Below, piece after piece: positions 34,400 through 42,726 of a DNA stretch of 64,000 nucleotides (within the stretch, counting starts at the first letter, position 1; each line of letters opens with the position of its first letter). The notes below the pieces were generated by a model. That model made no database searches and had not been told where the DNA came from. It was given only the letters and a program-made list of their open reading frames with translations. Position numbers and translations under genes: made by a program. The stretch comes from Labilithrix sp. (GTDB lineage Bacteria > Myxococcota_A > Polyangia > Polyangiales > Polyangiaceae), in assembly GCA_019637155.1 (NCBI GenBank), contig JAHBWE010000001.1:62001-126000 (forward strand), written 5' to 3'.

Positions 34400-34954
34400 T
34401 CAGTCGTCGCAGCCGCCGACGATCGCCGGGGCCGCGGCGTCCGGCAGCGCGAACGGCTGAGCCGGATCGGCGTCCTTCTCCGCGGGACCGCGATCGTCGT
34501 CGTCGTCGTCGGGATCGGCGGCGACGCCGGGGGCGCACGTGGGGGTCGCGATCGCGGTGGTGAAGCCGCCGTCGGGGGCGCGCTCGAGGCGGCGCACCAC
34601 GCCGAGCGCGAGGACGACGTTGCCGTCGTCGAGGTGGAAGGTCTTCACGATGCGGGCCGGTCCGCGCGGGTGCACGATCGGCAGCTCGCCGCCGGGGAAG
34701 AGCACGACGAGCTCGTAGGTGTGGTTCTTCTGCAGCGTCAGCTTGAACGCTCCGTCGGGCGCGAGCGGCGCGTTCGTCCGCACGCCGGCTTCGTCGATCG
34801 CGTCGACGCCGGTCGGGGCGCCCGCGGTGAAGCTCGCGAGCTCGACCGTTCCTTCCACGGTCGAGGTCAGGACGTCGGGACCGTCATCGTCGGAGCACGC
34901 CGCAAGACAAAGAAGGAGCGCGCCTCCAAACAAGAGGCTCTTTCCACGCATCAT
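34400..34954 (-). CDS. lipoprotein with carboxypeptidase-regulatory-like domain
   Basis: The 184-residue protein has a lipoprotein signal (LLLCLAAC). AAAGGAAG lies 2 to 5 bases ahead of two adjacent ATG codons (34954 and 34951). The body has one beta-sandwich (VEGTVELASFTAGAPTG to DGAFKLTLQKNHTYELVV) and an Asp-rich low-complexity tail ending GGCDD. It precedes the barrel, sigma and anti-sigma genes in the same direction. Confidence 0.65.
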   Translation of the reverse strand: MMRGKSLLFGGALLLCLAACSDDDGPDVLTSTVEGTVELASFTAGAPTGVDAIDEAGVRTNAPLAPDGAFKLTLQKNHTYELVVLFPGGELPIVHPRGPARIVKTFHLDDGNVVLALGVVRRLERAPDGGFTTAIATPTCAPGVAADPDDDDDDRGPAEKDADPAQPFALPDAAAPAIVGGCDD

Positions 34955-35416
34955 GGCTTCCTTTCACGCGGCGGTCGCGCCGCGCTCCCCTACTTGGCCG
35001 GAGCCACGAGAAGCCTTCAAAAATAACCGCCGCGGCGCCGGACCTCCGCGTTCACGAAGCGCCCGGCGAGCATGAGCGCTCTTCGAGCTCGTGCACGCGC
35101 GGCGCAGGGACAGGTGCAGCGCTGGGGGTGGGGGCCACGCGGCGAGGACCGGGAGAGACACGGCGCAGCGGCCAAGCCTTCCCGGTGAGAAGACGCCCGC
35201 AACGCCGCACGCGAAACGCTTCCCGGTGGAGAAGACGCCCGTGCAACGTCAAAAATATGTTTTTCGTCGTATTTGCGACGGGGCAGCGCTGGGCGAGCGA
35301 GGGCGCCGTCCGCGCAAGTCGTGCTGGTGGGGGAGGGCGTTCGCGCTGGTAGCGGGCGAGGGCGTCCGCGCTGAGGGCGGGGAGGGGGCCGCGCCGCGAG
35401 GCGGGCGGGGGGCGCG
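34955..35416. other. 462-bp intergenic region between the phosphohexomutase and lipoprotein genes
   Basis: This region carries a pair of direct repeats (35178-35204 and 35219-35248, built on CTTCCCGGTG and GAAGACGCCCG). An A/T-rich island follows, with AAAAATATGTTTTT at 35251-35264 and a hairpin CGTCG-N6-CGACG at 35265-35280. In the minus direction the hairpin is followed by a T run and might end the phosphohexomutase transcript. No gene was seen. Confidence 0.55.
35178..35248. repeat. direct repeat pair with 41-bp period
   Basis: The units CTTCCCGGTG(G)AGAAGACGCCCG(TG)CAACG at 35178-35204 and 35219-35248 differ only by small insertions. They adjoin the A/T-rich palindrome and could be protein-binding sites or a simple duplication. 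Confidence 0.65.
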
Positions 35417-37198
35417 TCAGAGGGCGAGGGCGACGAAGGCGTCGGAGAGGGACTTCATCGTGGCGGCGGCGCGGTGTTCGGCGGTGGGGAGGGGCTCGTT
35501 GCCCTGGATGGGCTCGCGGACGTCGAAGTAGAATTTGGCTTTGGGCTCGGTGCCGCTTGGGCGGGCGATGACGCGGCTTCCGGAGGCGAGCTGCCAGGCG
35601 AGGACGTCGCTCTTGGGGAGATCGAGCGGGGTCTTCGTGCCGTCGGCGGCGGTCGTCGTCTGGTGGAAGAAGTCGCGGACGCTCACGACGTCGTGGTCGC
35701 CGATCTTCATCGGCGGGGCGTCGCGGAGCTTCTGCATGATCGCGCGGAGCTCCTTGAGGCCCTCGGCGCCCTTGCGCGTGACGTTGACCTGCGAGCTCAC
35801 GAAGAGGCCGTAGCGGCGATAGAGCCCCTCGAGGTGCGCGAGGACGGTCGTGCCGCGCTGGCGGAGGACGGCCGTGAGCTCGCCGAAGATCACCGCCGCG
35901 CTGACGCCGTCCTTGTCGCGGACGAGCTCGCCGACGGTGTAGCCGAGGGCCTCTTCGAAGCCGAACACGAACGTGTCGCCGTTCTTCGCCTTTCGCTCCA
36001 TCGCGCGGTTCGCGATCCACTTGAAGCCGGTGAGGACCTCGTCGTACTTCGCGCCGAGCGCCTCCGCGATGACGCCGAGCATCGGCGAGCTCACGATCGA
36101 CGCGATGACGAGCGGGGCGCCGCCGCCGGCGGGCGTGAGCGCGTGGTCCGTGCTCGCGAGGCCGCCGGTGAGGAGGTAGTGGCCGAGGAGCACGCCGACC
36201 TGGTTGCCGGTGAGCTGCACGAAGCCGTCCTTGCCGTCGGGCAACGCGACGGCGAGGCGGTCGGCGTCGGGATCGTTCGCGAGGACGAGGTCGGCCTTGC
36301 GCGCGCGGGCGAGCGCGAAGGCGAGGTCCATCGCGCCTTTTTCTTCGGGGTTCGGGAACGCCACCGTCGGGAACGCGCCGTCGGGCTGCTGCTGCTCCGG
36401 GACCGAGACGACGTTCGTGAAGCCGGCGTCGTCGAAGGCGAGGCGCGTGAGCTTGTCGCCGACGCCGTGCATCGGCGTGTAGACGATCGAGAGCGCGCGA
36501 TCGCCTTCGCCGGGGCGCACGCCGAGCTTCTTCACCGCCGCGAGGTAGTCGCGCTCGACGTCGTCGCTCACCATCGCGATGCGGCCGGAGCTCTTGCCCT
36601 CGTCGAAGGTCGTGCGCGGGACGTCCTTCGCCGGCGGCGCCTTCGCGATCTGCGCCGCGATGGCGACGTCGATCGGCGGGACGATCTGCGCGCCGTTGTT
36701 CCAGTAGGCCTTGTAGCCGTTGTACTCGGGCGGGTTGTGGCTCGCCGTGATCATCACGCCGGCGGCGCAGCCGAGCTTCGTGACCGCGTAGGCGAGGAGC
36801 GGCGTCGGGACGAGGTCGGCGAAGAGGTGCGCCTTCACGCCGGCGGCGGCGAGGGCGCACGCCGTGTCCTCCGCGAGCTCGCGCGACATGCGGCGGCCGT
36901 CGTAGCCGATGACGACGCCGGCCTTCTTGCCGTCGTCGCCGAAGGTCTCTACGACGTGGCGCGCGAGACCCCACGTCGTGCGGAGGACCACCGCGCGGTT
37001 CATGCGGTTGGGGCCGGCGCCGAGGACGCCGCGGAGGCCCGCGGTCCCGAACTCCAGCTCCGCCGCGAAGCGGTCGGCGAGGTCGGTCTTGCCGGGATCG
37101 GCGGACGTGAGGAGGGCCTCGATCTCCGCGCGCGCGGCGGGATCGGGATCGGCGTCGGCCCAGGCGCGGGCGCGAGCGAGAACGGCGTCGAGATCCAT
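35417..37198 (-). CDS. phosphoglucomutase/phosphomannomutase (phosphohexomutase)
   Basis: The 593-residue protein is an alpha-D-phosphohexomutase. It has the phosphoserine loop VMITASHNPPEYNGYK (about residue 150), the metal-binding segment VLANDPDADRLAVAL and the sugar-binding GFEEALGY. The C-terminal phosphate-binding domain (IARPSGTEPKAKFYFDV) completes the four-domain architecture. It interconverts hexose 1- and 6-phosphates and feeds glycogen or cell-wall sugar synthesis. Its length is typical for the long phosphoglucomutase type. Confidence 0.92.
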   Translation of the reverse strand: MDLDAVLARARAWADADPDPAARAEIEALLTSADPGKTDLADRFAAELEFGTAGLRGVLGAGPNRMNRAVVLRTTWGLARHVVETFGDDGKKAGVVIGYDGRRMSRELAEDTACALAAAGVKAHLFADLVPTPLLAYAVTKLGCAAGVMITASHNPPEYNGYKAYWNNGAQIVPPIDVAIAAQIAKAPPAKDVPRTTFDEGKSSGRIAMVSDDVERDYLAAVKKLGVRPGEGDRALSIVYTPMHGVGDKLTRLAFDDAGFTNVVSVPEQQQPDGAFPTVAFPNPEEKGAMDLAFALARARKADLVLANDPDADRLAVALPDGKDGFVQLTGNQVGVLLGHYLLTGGLASTDHALTPAGGGAPLVIASIVSSPMLGVIAEALGAKYDEVLTGFKWIANRAMERKAKNGDTFVFGFEEALGYTVGELVRDKDGVSAAVIFGELTAVLRQRGTTVLAHLEGLYRRYGLFVSSQVNVTRKGAEGLKELRAIMQKLRDAPPMKIGDHDVVSVRDFFHQTTTAADGTKTPLDLPKSDVLAWQLASGSRVIARPSGTEPKAKFYFDVREPIQGNEPLPTAEHRAAATMKSLSDAFVALAL

Positions 37199-37233
37199 GC
37201 CCCGGGGCTAGCACACTTCGGTACGCTCGGCGC

Positions 37234-38715
37234 GTGCTGACGGTCGACGAGCGGCGCCTCTCGTTCCGCCGCTTCATCTTGATGTCGGTCTTCGCGTGGA
37301 CCGCGTTCGTCGTCACCGACGTCATCGCCGCGCGCGCGCACGACGCGTCGATCGCGTACCTCGTCGCGCTGCGCCTCGCCGGCACGGGCATGGGCCTCGC
37401 GATGTACCTGCTCTCCGGCTCGGAGAAGCTGCCGGGCTGGGTCGTCACGTTCTTCGAGAGCGGCACCCCGCCGATGGGCGGGCTCCTCGTCTCGCTCGCG
37501 GCGCTGCCGTGCGGCGGGGCGACGAGCCCGCTCGCGCTCGGCGTCGCGCTCTGCGCGGTGACGCGCGGCGTCCTCCCGAGCCCGTGGCAGCGGACGCTCC
37601 CCGCGAGCGTCGGGTGCGCGCTCATGTTCCCGGTGACGGTGCTCGTCGCGGCGCGCTTCGCCCCCGGGATCCAGGCGCAGCTCGAGGACCCGCTCACGCT
37701 CTGGACCTTCGTCCAGACCTCGGTCTTCCTCGTGCTCGGCGGCGGCGTCGCGGCGGGGGCGAGCCAGCTGCTCTGGGCGGCGCGCGAGCAGGTGCATCAG
37801 GCGCGGCGCCTCGGCACGTACCGCCTCGTCGCGCGGATCGGCGCGGGCGGGATGGGGGAGGTGTGGCTCGCGCGGCAGATGCCGCTGAACCGCCGCGTCG
37901 CGCTGAAGATCCTGAAGGAGTCGACGCTCCGCGATCCGGCCGCGCTCCGTCGCTTCAAGCGCGAGGCGGAGGCGGCGTCGGGGCTCCAGCACCCGCACAC
38001 GATCCGCGTCTTCGACTTCGGCGCGAGCGACGACGGCGTGTTCTACATCGCGATGGAGCTGCTCGACGGGCTCGACCTCGAGGTGCTCGTCGATCGGCTC
38101 GGGCCGCTGCCGGCGCCGCGCGTGGTGTACCTCGCGCGTCAGATCTGCGACTCGCTCGCGGAGGCGCACGCGGCGGGGATCGTCCACTGCGACCTCAAGC
38201 CGGCGAACCTCTTCGTCACGAAGGTCGGCGCCGAGTACGACTACGCGAAGGTCCTCGACTTCGGCCTCGCGCGCCTCCTCACCGCGCCGGGGCACTCCAC
38301 GACCGACGCGATGCGCGGGACGCCGGCGTTCATGCCGCCGGAGATCATCAAGGGGGAGGTGCCCTCGCCCGCGAGCGACGTGTACTCGATGGGCGCGGTG
38401 CTCTACTGGATGGTGACGGGCAGCCCGGTGTTCCGCGGCTCGAGCTTCCACGACTCGGTCCTCGCGCACGTCGAGAAGATGCCGGAGCCGCCGAGCGTGC
38501 GCCTCGGCGAGGAGGTGCCGAAGGACCTCGAGGCGGTGATCCTCAAGTGCCTCGCGAAGACGCGGAGCGAGCGCTTCGCCTCGGCGAAGGAGCTCGGCGA
38601 GGCCCTCGCGTCGTGCGCGTGCGCCGGCAAGTGGGACCCACGCGCCGCGAAGGCGAGCTGGCGCGAGCTGCGACCGAGCATCACGCGGATGGAGACGGTC
38701 GACGCGAGCCGCTAG
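37234..38715 (+). CDS. membrane-anchored Ser/Thr protein kinase
   Basis: The 493-residue protein starts with GTG 37234. The first about 190 residues form a membrane region of roughly six helices, so the anchor is N-terminal rather than the common C-terminal type. The kinase follows: glycine loop GAGGMGEVW, VALKIL lysine, catalytic HCDLKPAN (the Arg of the usual HRD is Cys, Asp kept), DFGLAR and GTPAFMPPE. Lacking the HRD Arg, it may not need activation-loop phosphorylation. Substrates are unknown; FHA proteins of the Tad locus are candidates (inference). Confidence 0.9.
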   Translation: MLTVDERRLSFRRFILMSVFAWTAFVVTDVIAARAHDASIAYLVALRLAGTGMGLAMYLLSGSEKLPGWVVTFFESGTPPMGGLLVSLAALPCGGATSPLALGVALCAVTRGVLPSPWQRTLPASVGCALMFPVTVLVAARFAPGIQAQLEDPLTLWTFVQTSVFLVLGGGVAAGASQLLWAAREQVHQARRLGTYRLVARIGAGGMGEVWLARQMPLNRRVALKILKESTLRDPAALRRFKREAEAASGLQHPHTIRVFDFGASDDGVFYIAMELLDGLDLEVLVDRLGPLPAPRVVYLARQICDSLAEAHAAGIVHCDLKPANLFVTKVGAEYDYAKVLDFGLARLLTAPGHSTTDAMRGTPAFMPPEIIKGEVPSPASDVYSMGAVLYWMVTGSPVFRGSSFHDSVLAHVEKMPEPPSVRLGEEVPKDLEAVILKCLAKTRSERFASAKELGEALASCACAGKWDPRAAKASWRELRPSITRMETVDASR

Positions 38716-38734
38716 CTCCGCAGTCGCGTAGCGG

Positions 38735-38941
38735 CTAGTCAGCCGGGCGCGACGCGCTCGGTTCGCTGCTCGCGCGGTACGGCTTCGCGAGCTTCCCGCT
38801 TCGTGTGTAGATGCCGGCGCGAACGGCGAGACCGAAGAGCTCTTCGGTCGTCATCTTCTGCATCGCCGCGAGTGCACGACGGCGGCGCCGGGTCATCTCG
38901 TCGAGACCAGGCGCGTTCGGATCGAGGCGCTTCGACTTCAT
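38735..38941 (-). CDS. small basic protein, possible antitoxin
   Basis: This 68-residue protein starts at ATG 38941 and is rich in Arg/Lys, with an MTRRRRRALAAMQKMTTEELFGLAVRAG-like helical core. It follows the predicted ADP-ribosyltransferase gene by 2 bp in the same direction, so it is probably translated with it. I do not recognise a family. A toxin-neutralising or adapter role is a guess from position and size. Confidence 0.6.
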   Translation of the reverse strand: MKSKRLDPNAPGLDEMTRRRRRALAAMQKMTTEELFGLAVRAGIYTRSGKLAKPYRASSEPSASRPAD

Positions 38942-38943
38942 GC

Positions 38944-39513
38944 TCACCCGTTCATTGTGGGCCTGAACACGCCCACGACGCAAGCGGGGGTCCGAACGGC
39001 GAGTTGAACGTGACTCTGATGCATGATCCCACTGCCTTTGAATGCTGGCGCTCCTTCGACGAAGCCGCAGCGGACCGTGTCGTAGACGATGTCCTCGTTC
39101 TCTTCGAGGTGCCGCAGGTAGAGGTTCAGCACGGCGCAATCGAGTCGTCGGAGCTTCTTGTCAGGCGTGTTCCCACGGTTCGCCGGCAGCTTGGTCCCCG
39201 CGGCGGCGTGGAGCTTCTCCAGCATGGCGTACGCAACCGGCAGCTCGTCCGTGAACTTGGTGTCCATGAGATCGAAACAGTTCCCGAGCTGAATGAGTGC
39301 GCCGACGAGCGCGGCCTTTTCGATCTTTCCCCGTGCCACCTGCTCCTCGGCGAAGCGGAGCGCGCGATCGGCACCGTACTCCCAGAAGTAGATGCCCTCG
39401 CCGAGCCAGTCGTAGTTGTTCTGGCTCTTCTTGAACTGCGCGCCCGCGAGGATGCGCTCGGCGATCGAGGCGTCGCACCCATGGTAGGCGATGACCGTAC
39501 GGTCGTACTTCAC
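38944..39513 (-). CDS. predicted ADP-ribosyltransferase-fold protein (DUF3990-like)
   Basis: The 189-residue protein has AYHGCD near the N-terminus and DWLGEGIYFWEYGADRALRFAE about residues 35-57. Together these match the His and Tyr elements of the R-S/H-Y-E type ART fold seen in DUF3990 and PARP-like toxins. No signal or membrane segment was found. GTG 39513 overlaps the stop of the ABC-F gene by GTGA, and a small protein gene follows 2 bp later. The fold call is by motif only. Confidence 0.6.
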   Translation of the reverse strand: MKYDRTVIAYHGCDASIAERILAGAQFKKSQNNYDWLGEGIYFWEYGADRALRFAEEQVARGKIEKAALVGALIQLGNCFDLMDTKFTDELPVAYAMLEKLHAAAGTKLPANRGNTPDKKLRRLDCAVLNLYLRHLEENEDIVYDTVRCGFVEGAPAFKGSGIMHQSHVQLAVRTPACVVGVFRPTMNG

Positions 39514-41135
39514 GCGAGCTGGCGCATGCCGGGGGCTTCGCGGCCGGTGGTGGCGACGTACTCGTCGTAGGGGCCGCCGTAGACGTGGGGGCCCTTGGGG
39601 GTGAGCTCGAGGATGCGGGTCGCGATCGCGCGGAGGAAGGCGCGGTCGTGGCTGACGAAGACGATCGTGCCTTCGTACTCCGAGAGCGCCTTGACGAGGG
39701 CGCGCTTCGTCACGATGTCGAGGTGGTTGGTCGGCTCGTCGAGGACGAGGAGGTTCGGGGCGTCGAAGAGGATCTTCGCGAGCGCGAGGCGGGCGCGCTC
39801 ACCGCCGGAGAGGATGCGGATCGGCTTGTCGTGGTCGTCGCCGTGGAAGCCGAACGCGCCGGCGAGGGTGCGGAGCGTGCCGAGGTTCGTCGTCGGCGAG
39901 TGCGCGACGAGCTCCTCGATCACGGTGCGGTCCGCGCTGAGCTGCTCCATCTGGTGCTGCGCGAAGTAGCCCATCGTCACCGACGCGCCGATCGTGACCT
40001 TGCCGGCGTCGGGCTGGGACTCGCCCGCCATCATCTTGAGGAGGGTCGTCTTGCCGGAGCCGTTCTCGCCCATCACCGCCCAGCGCTCGGTGCGGCGGAC
40101 CAGGAGCGAGAGGTCCTTGTGGACGACGCGGGCGCCGAAGCCCTTCGTCACGCCGTCGACCTTGATCACGTCGTCGCCGCTGCGGGGCGCCTTCTTGAAG
40201 TCGAAGGTCTTCTCGATGATCTTCTTCGGCGGCTGCACCTTCTCGATCTTCTCGAGCTTCTTCACGCGTGACTGCACCTGCGCCGCGTGCGACGCGCGGG
40301 CCTTGAAGCGCGCGATGAACGCCTCCTCCTTCGCGAGCATCGCCTGCTGCCGCTCGAACTGCGCCTGCTGCTGCGCCTGCGCGATCGCGCGCTGCTGCTC
40401 GTAGAACTCGTAGTCGCCGGAGTAGCTGTTGATGCTGCCTGCGTCGAGCTCCACGATCTTCTTCACGACGCGGTTCATCACGTCGCGATCGTGGCAGGTC
40501 ATGAGGACCGAGCCCTTGTAGTCGCGGAGGAACTGCTCGAGCCAGAGGATGGACTCGATGTCGAGGTAGTTGGTCGGCTCGTCGAGGAGGAGCGCGTCCG
40601 GCTTCGCGAGGAGGATCTGCGCGAGCGCGACGCGCATCTTCCAGCCGCCCGACAGCTTGCCGACGTCGTCCTCGACCTGCTCCTGCGCGAAGCCGAGGCC
40701 CGCCAGGATCGCGTGCGCGCGCGCCTCGAGGTCGTAGCCGCCGAGCTCCTGGAAGCGCGTCTGCACGTCGCCGAACCGCTCGACCGCCTCGTTGAACTTC
40801 GGGTGCTCGGGATCGTTCAGGAGCGCCTCGAGCTCCTTCATCTCCTCGCCGAGCTTGCCCGCTTCGCCCGCGCCGGAGAGCGTCTCCGCGAGGACGGAGC
40901 GGCCCTTGAGGTCGCCGACGTCCTGCCGGAAGTAGCCCACCGTCGTGCGCTTCGGGCGATCGACGACGCCGTCGTCCGGCTGCTCCTCCCCCGTGATGAG
41001 GCGGAAGATGGTGCTCTTCCCCGCGCCGTTGGGACCCACGAGCCCGACCTTCTCCCCGTCCCCGAGGAAGAAGCTCGACTCGAGGAAGAGGATCTGACCG
41101 CCGTACTGCTTCGAGATGTTGCTGAGCGAAATCAC
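39510..41135 (-). CDS. ABC-F family ATPase
   Basis: The 541-residue protein has two ABC domains in one chain and no membrane helices. Walker A motifs are GPNGAGKST and GENGSGKTT, signatures LSGGWKMR and LSGGERARLA, and Walker B segments LLLDEPTNYLD and LVLDEPTNHLD. The linker is charged and helical (RVKKLEKIEKVQPPKK), as in ribosome-binding ABC-F translation factors. GTG 41135 is chosen as start (MISLSNISKQ). It overlaps the ADP-ribosyltransferase-like gene by 4 bases. Confidence 0.92.
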   Translation of the reverse strand: MISLSNISKQYGGQILFLESSFFLGDGEKVGLVGPNGAGKSTIFRLITGEEQPDDGVVDRPKRTTVGYFRQDVGDLKGRSVLAETLSGAGEAGKLGEEMKELEALLNDPEHPKFNEAVERFGDVQTRFQELGGYDLEARAHAILAGLGFAQEQVEDDVGKLSGGWKMRVALAQILLAKPDALLLDEPTNYLDIESILWLEQFLRDYKGSVLMTCHDRDVMNRVVKKIVELDAGSINSYSGDYEFYEQQRAIAQAQQQAQFERQQAMLAKEEAFIARFKARASHAAQVQSRVKKLEKIEKVQPPKKIIEKTFDFKKAPRSGDDVIKVDGVTKGFGARVVHKDLSLLVRRTERWAVMGENGSGKTTLLKMMAGESQPDAGKVTIGASVTMGYFAQHQMEQLSADRTVIEELVAHSPTTNLGTLRTLAGAFGFHGDDHDKPIRILSGGERARLALAKILFDAPNLLVLDEPTNHLDIVTKRALVKALSEYEGTIVFVSHDRAFLRAIATRILELTPKGPHVYGGPYDEYVATTGREAPGMRQLA

Positions 41136-41193
41136 GTCGATTGACGACGGGACATAGCATGCGCGCCGACGCGCACGATATCCTCCGGCGAGC

Positions 41194-42726
41194 ATGCTGG
41201 CGTTCGCGCTCCGCCGCGCGATCTGGACGATCCCTACGCTCTTCGGCGTGAGCCTCGTCGTCTTCCTCCTCACGACGCTCCTCCCCGATCCGGAGGCGAT
41301 CCAGGTCGTCGCGCCCGAGGACGTCGCCGGTCGCGTGCGCCGCGACGAGGCCCGCCGCGCGCACTTCCTCGATCTCCCCCGCCTCGTGAACGTCGCGCCG
41401 CGCGACGTGCGCGTCACGGTCGACGACTGCATCACGCACGTCGGCGCGGACGACGCCGACGCCCGGTTCTGCGCGCAGCGCCTCGAGCGGATCGGCGGCG
41501 CCGCGCTCCCGCACCTCCTCCCCCGCCTCGACGCGCTCCCCCCCGTCGCGCGCGGCCGCCTCGCGATCGCCCTCGCGCCGATCGCGCGGCGGATGGGGAT
41601 CGGGGAGGACGCCGAGCTCACGAACCCGGACCGCGCCGCGCTCTTCTGGATCCGCTTCTGGGCCGATCGCTCCGTCGACTTCACCGAGCCCGCGGTGCGC
41701 CGCTCGGTCCAGCGCCTCGCCGCGCGCGAGAACGACCTCATCGAGCGCGAGATCCGCCTCGTCGACACGTTCGCGCTGCAGGAGCTCATCGGCGCGATGC
41801 GGGCGACGAGCGATCCCGCCGTCCTCCATCGCCTCACCCGCATCGCCGCGCACGTCACCGGTCGCTCCGGCATCGAGGTGATCGAGCCGAACGCGCCCCC
41901 GCTGCGCGTGCGGCAGGTCGTCTCCGAGTGGCTCTCGTGGTGGTACGTCCACGAGACCGACTTCATCGTCCTCAAGGGCGGAGAGAAGGTGACCGCGAGC
42001 GTCGCGCAGACGCGCTACGCGAAGTGGGTCCTCGGCGCCGCGACGGGCCAGCTCGGCCTCTCGACGCGGGACGGCCTCCCCGTCTTCGACAAGCTCCTCA
42101 CGCGCGCGCCGGTCACGCTCGGGATGGCGCTCCTCGCGCTCCTCGTGAGCTCTGCGCTCGGCGTCCCGCTCGGCGTCGCGGCGGCGTGGCGGCGCGGCCA
42201 CGCGATCGACCTCACCGCCGGCGCCGCGCTCCTGCTCGTCTACTCCGTCCCCACCTTCCTCGTCGCCGAGGTCCTCGCGATGTGGAGCAGGAACGGGATC
42301 TGGCTCCCGATCCTCGCGCTCGCGACGGTGTCGTTGTCGGTGATGGGGCAGCAGCAGCGCGCGTCGATGCTCGAGGCGCTCGGCCAGGACTACGTCCGCA
42401 CCGCGCGCGCGAAGGGGGCGCGCACGCTCCGCGTCGCGATCGTGCACGCGCTGCGGAACGCGCTCGTGCCCACCGTGACGATCGCGGGCGTGCAGCTCCC
42501 CGCGCTGATCGGCGGCGCGTTCGTCGTCGAGGAGGTCTTCGACGTCCACGGCCTCGGCTGGGAGACGCTGCGCGCGATCGAGTCGCACGACGCGGCGTGG
42601 ATCGTCGCGGTCACGCTCCTGTGCGCCGTCGTCACGACCGCGTGCATCGTCGGCAGCGACATCGCCTACGGCCTCCTCGATCCGCGCGTGCGCGAGTCGC
42701 AGGGCCGGCGGAGGCGCGTCGCGTGA
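41194..42726 (+). CDS. Dpp/Opp-type ABC transporter permease with large insert
   Basis: The 510-residue protein has the DppB-like N-terminal helix (IWTIPTLFGVSLVVFLLTTLLPDP) and a C-terminal permease domain. The EAA-type loop MLEALGQDYVRTARAKGA and GGAFVVEEVFDVHGLGW are typical. DppB proteins are usually about 310-340 residues. Here about 190 extra residues after the first helix (about 40-230) are helical and Arg-rich, resembling HEAT-like repeats. The second permease overlaps it by GTGA. No substrate-binding protein or ATPase gene is adjacent. Confidence 0.85.
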   Translation: MLAFALRRAIWTIPTLFGVSLVVFLLTTLLPDPEAIQVVAPEDVAGRVRRDEARRAHFLDLPRLVNVAPRDVRVTVDDCITHVGADDADARFCAQRLERIGGAALPHLLPRLDALPPVARGRLAIALAPIARRMGIGEDAELTNPDRAALFWIRFWADRSVDFTEPAVRRSVQRLAARENDLIEREIRLVDTFALQELIGAMRATSDPAVLHRLTRIAAHVTGRSGIEVIEPNAPPLRVRQVVSEWLSWWYVHETDFIVLKGGEKVTASVAQTRYAKWVLGAATGQLGLSTRDGLPVFDKLLTRAPVTLGMALLALLVSSALGVPLGVAAAWRRGHAIDLTAGAALLLVYSVPTFLVAEVLAMWSRNGIWLPILALATVSLSVMGQQQRASMLEALGQDYVRTARAKGARTLRVAIVHALRNALVPTVTIAGVQLPALIGGAFVVEEVFDVHGLGWETLRAIESHDAAWIVAVTLLCAVVTTACIVGSDIAYGLLDPRVRESQGRRRRVA

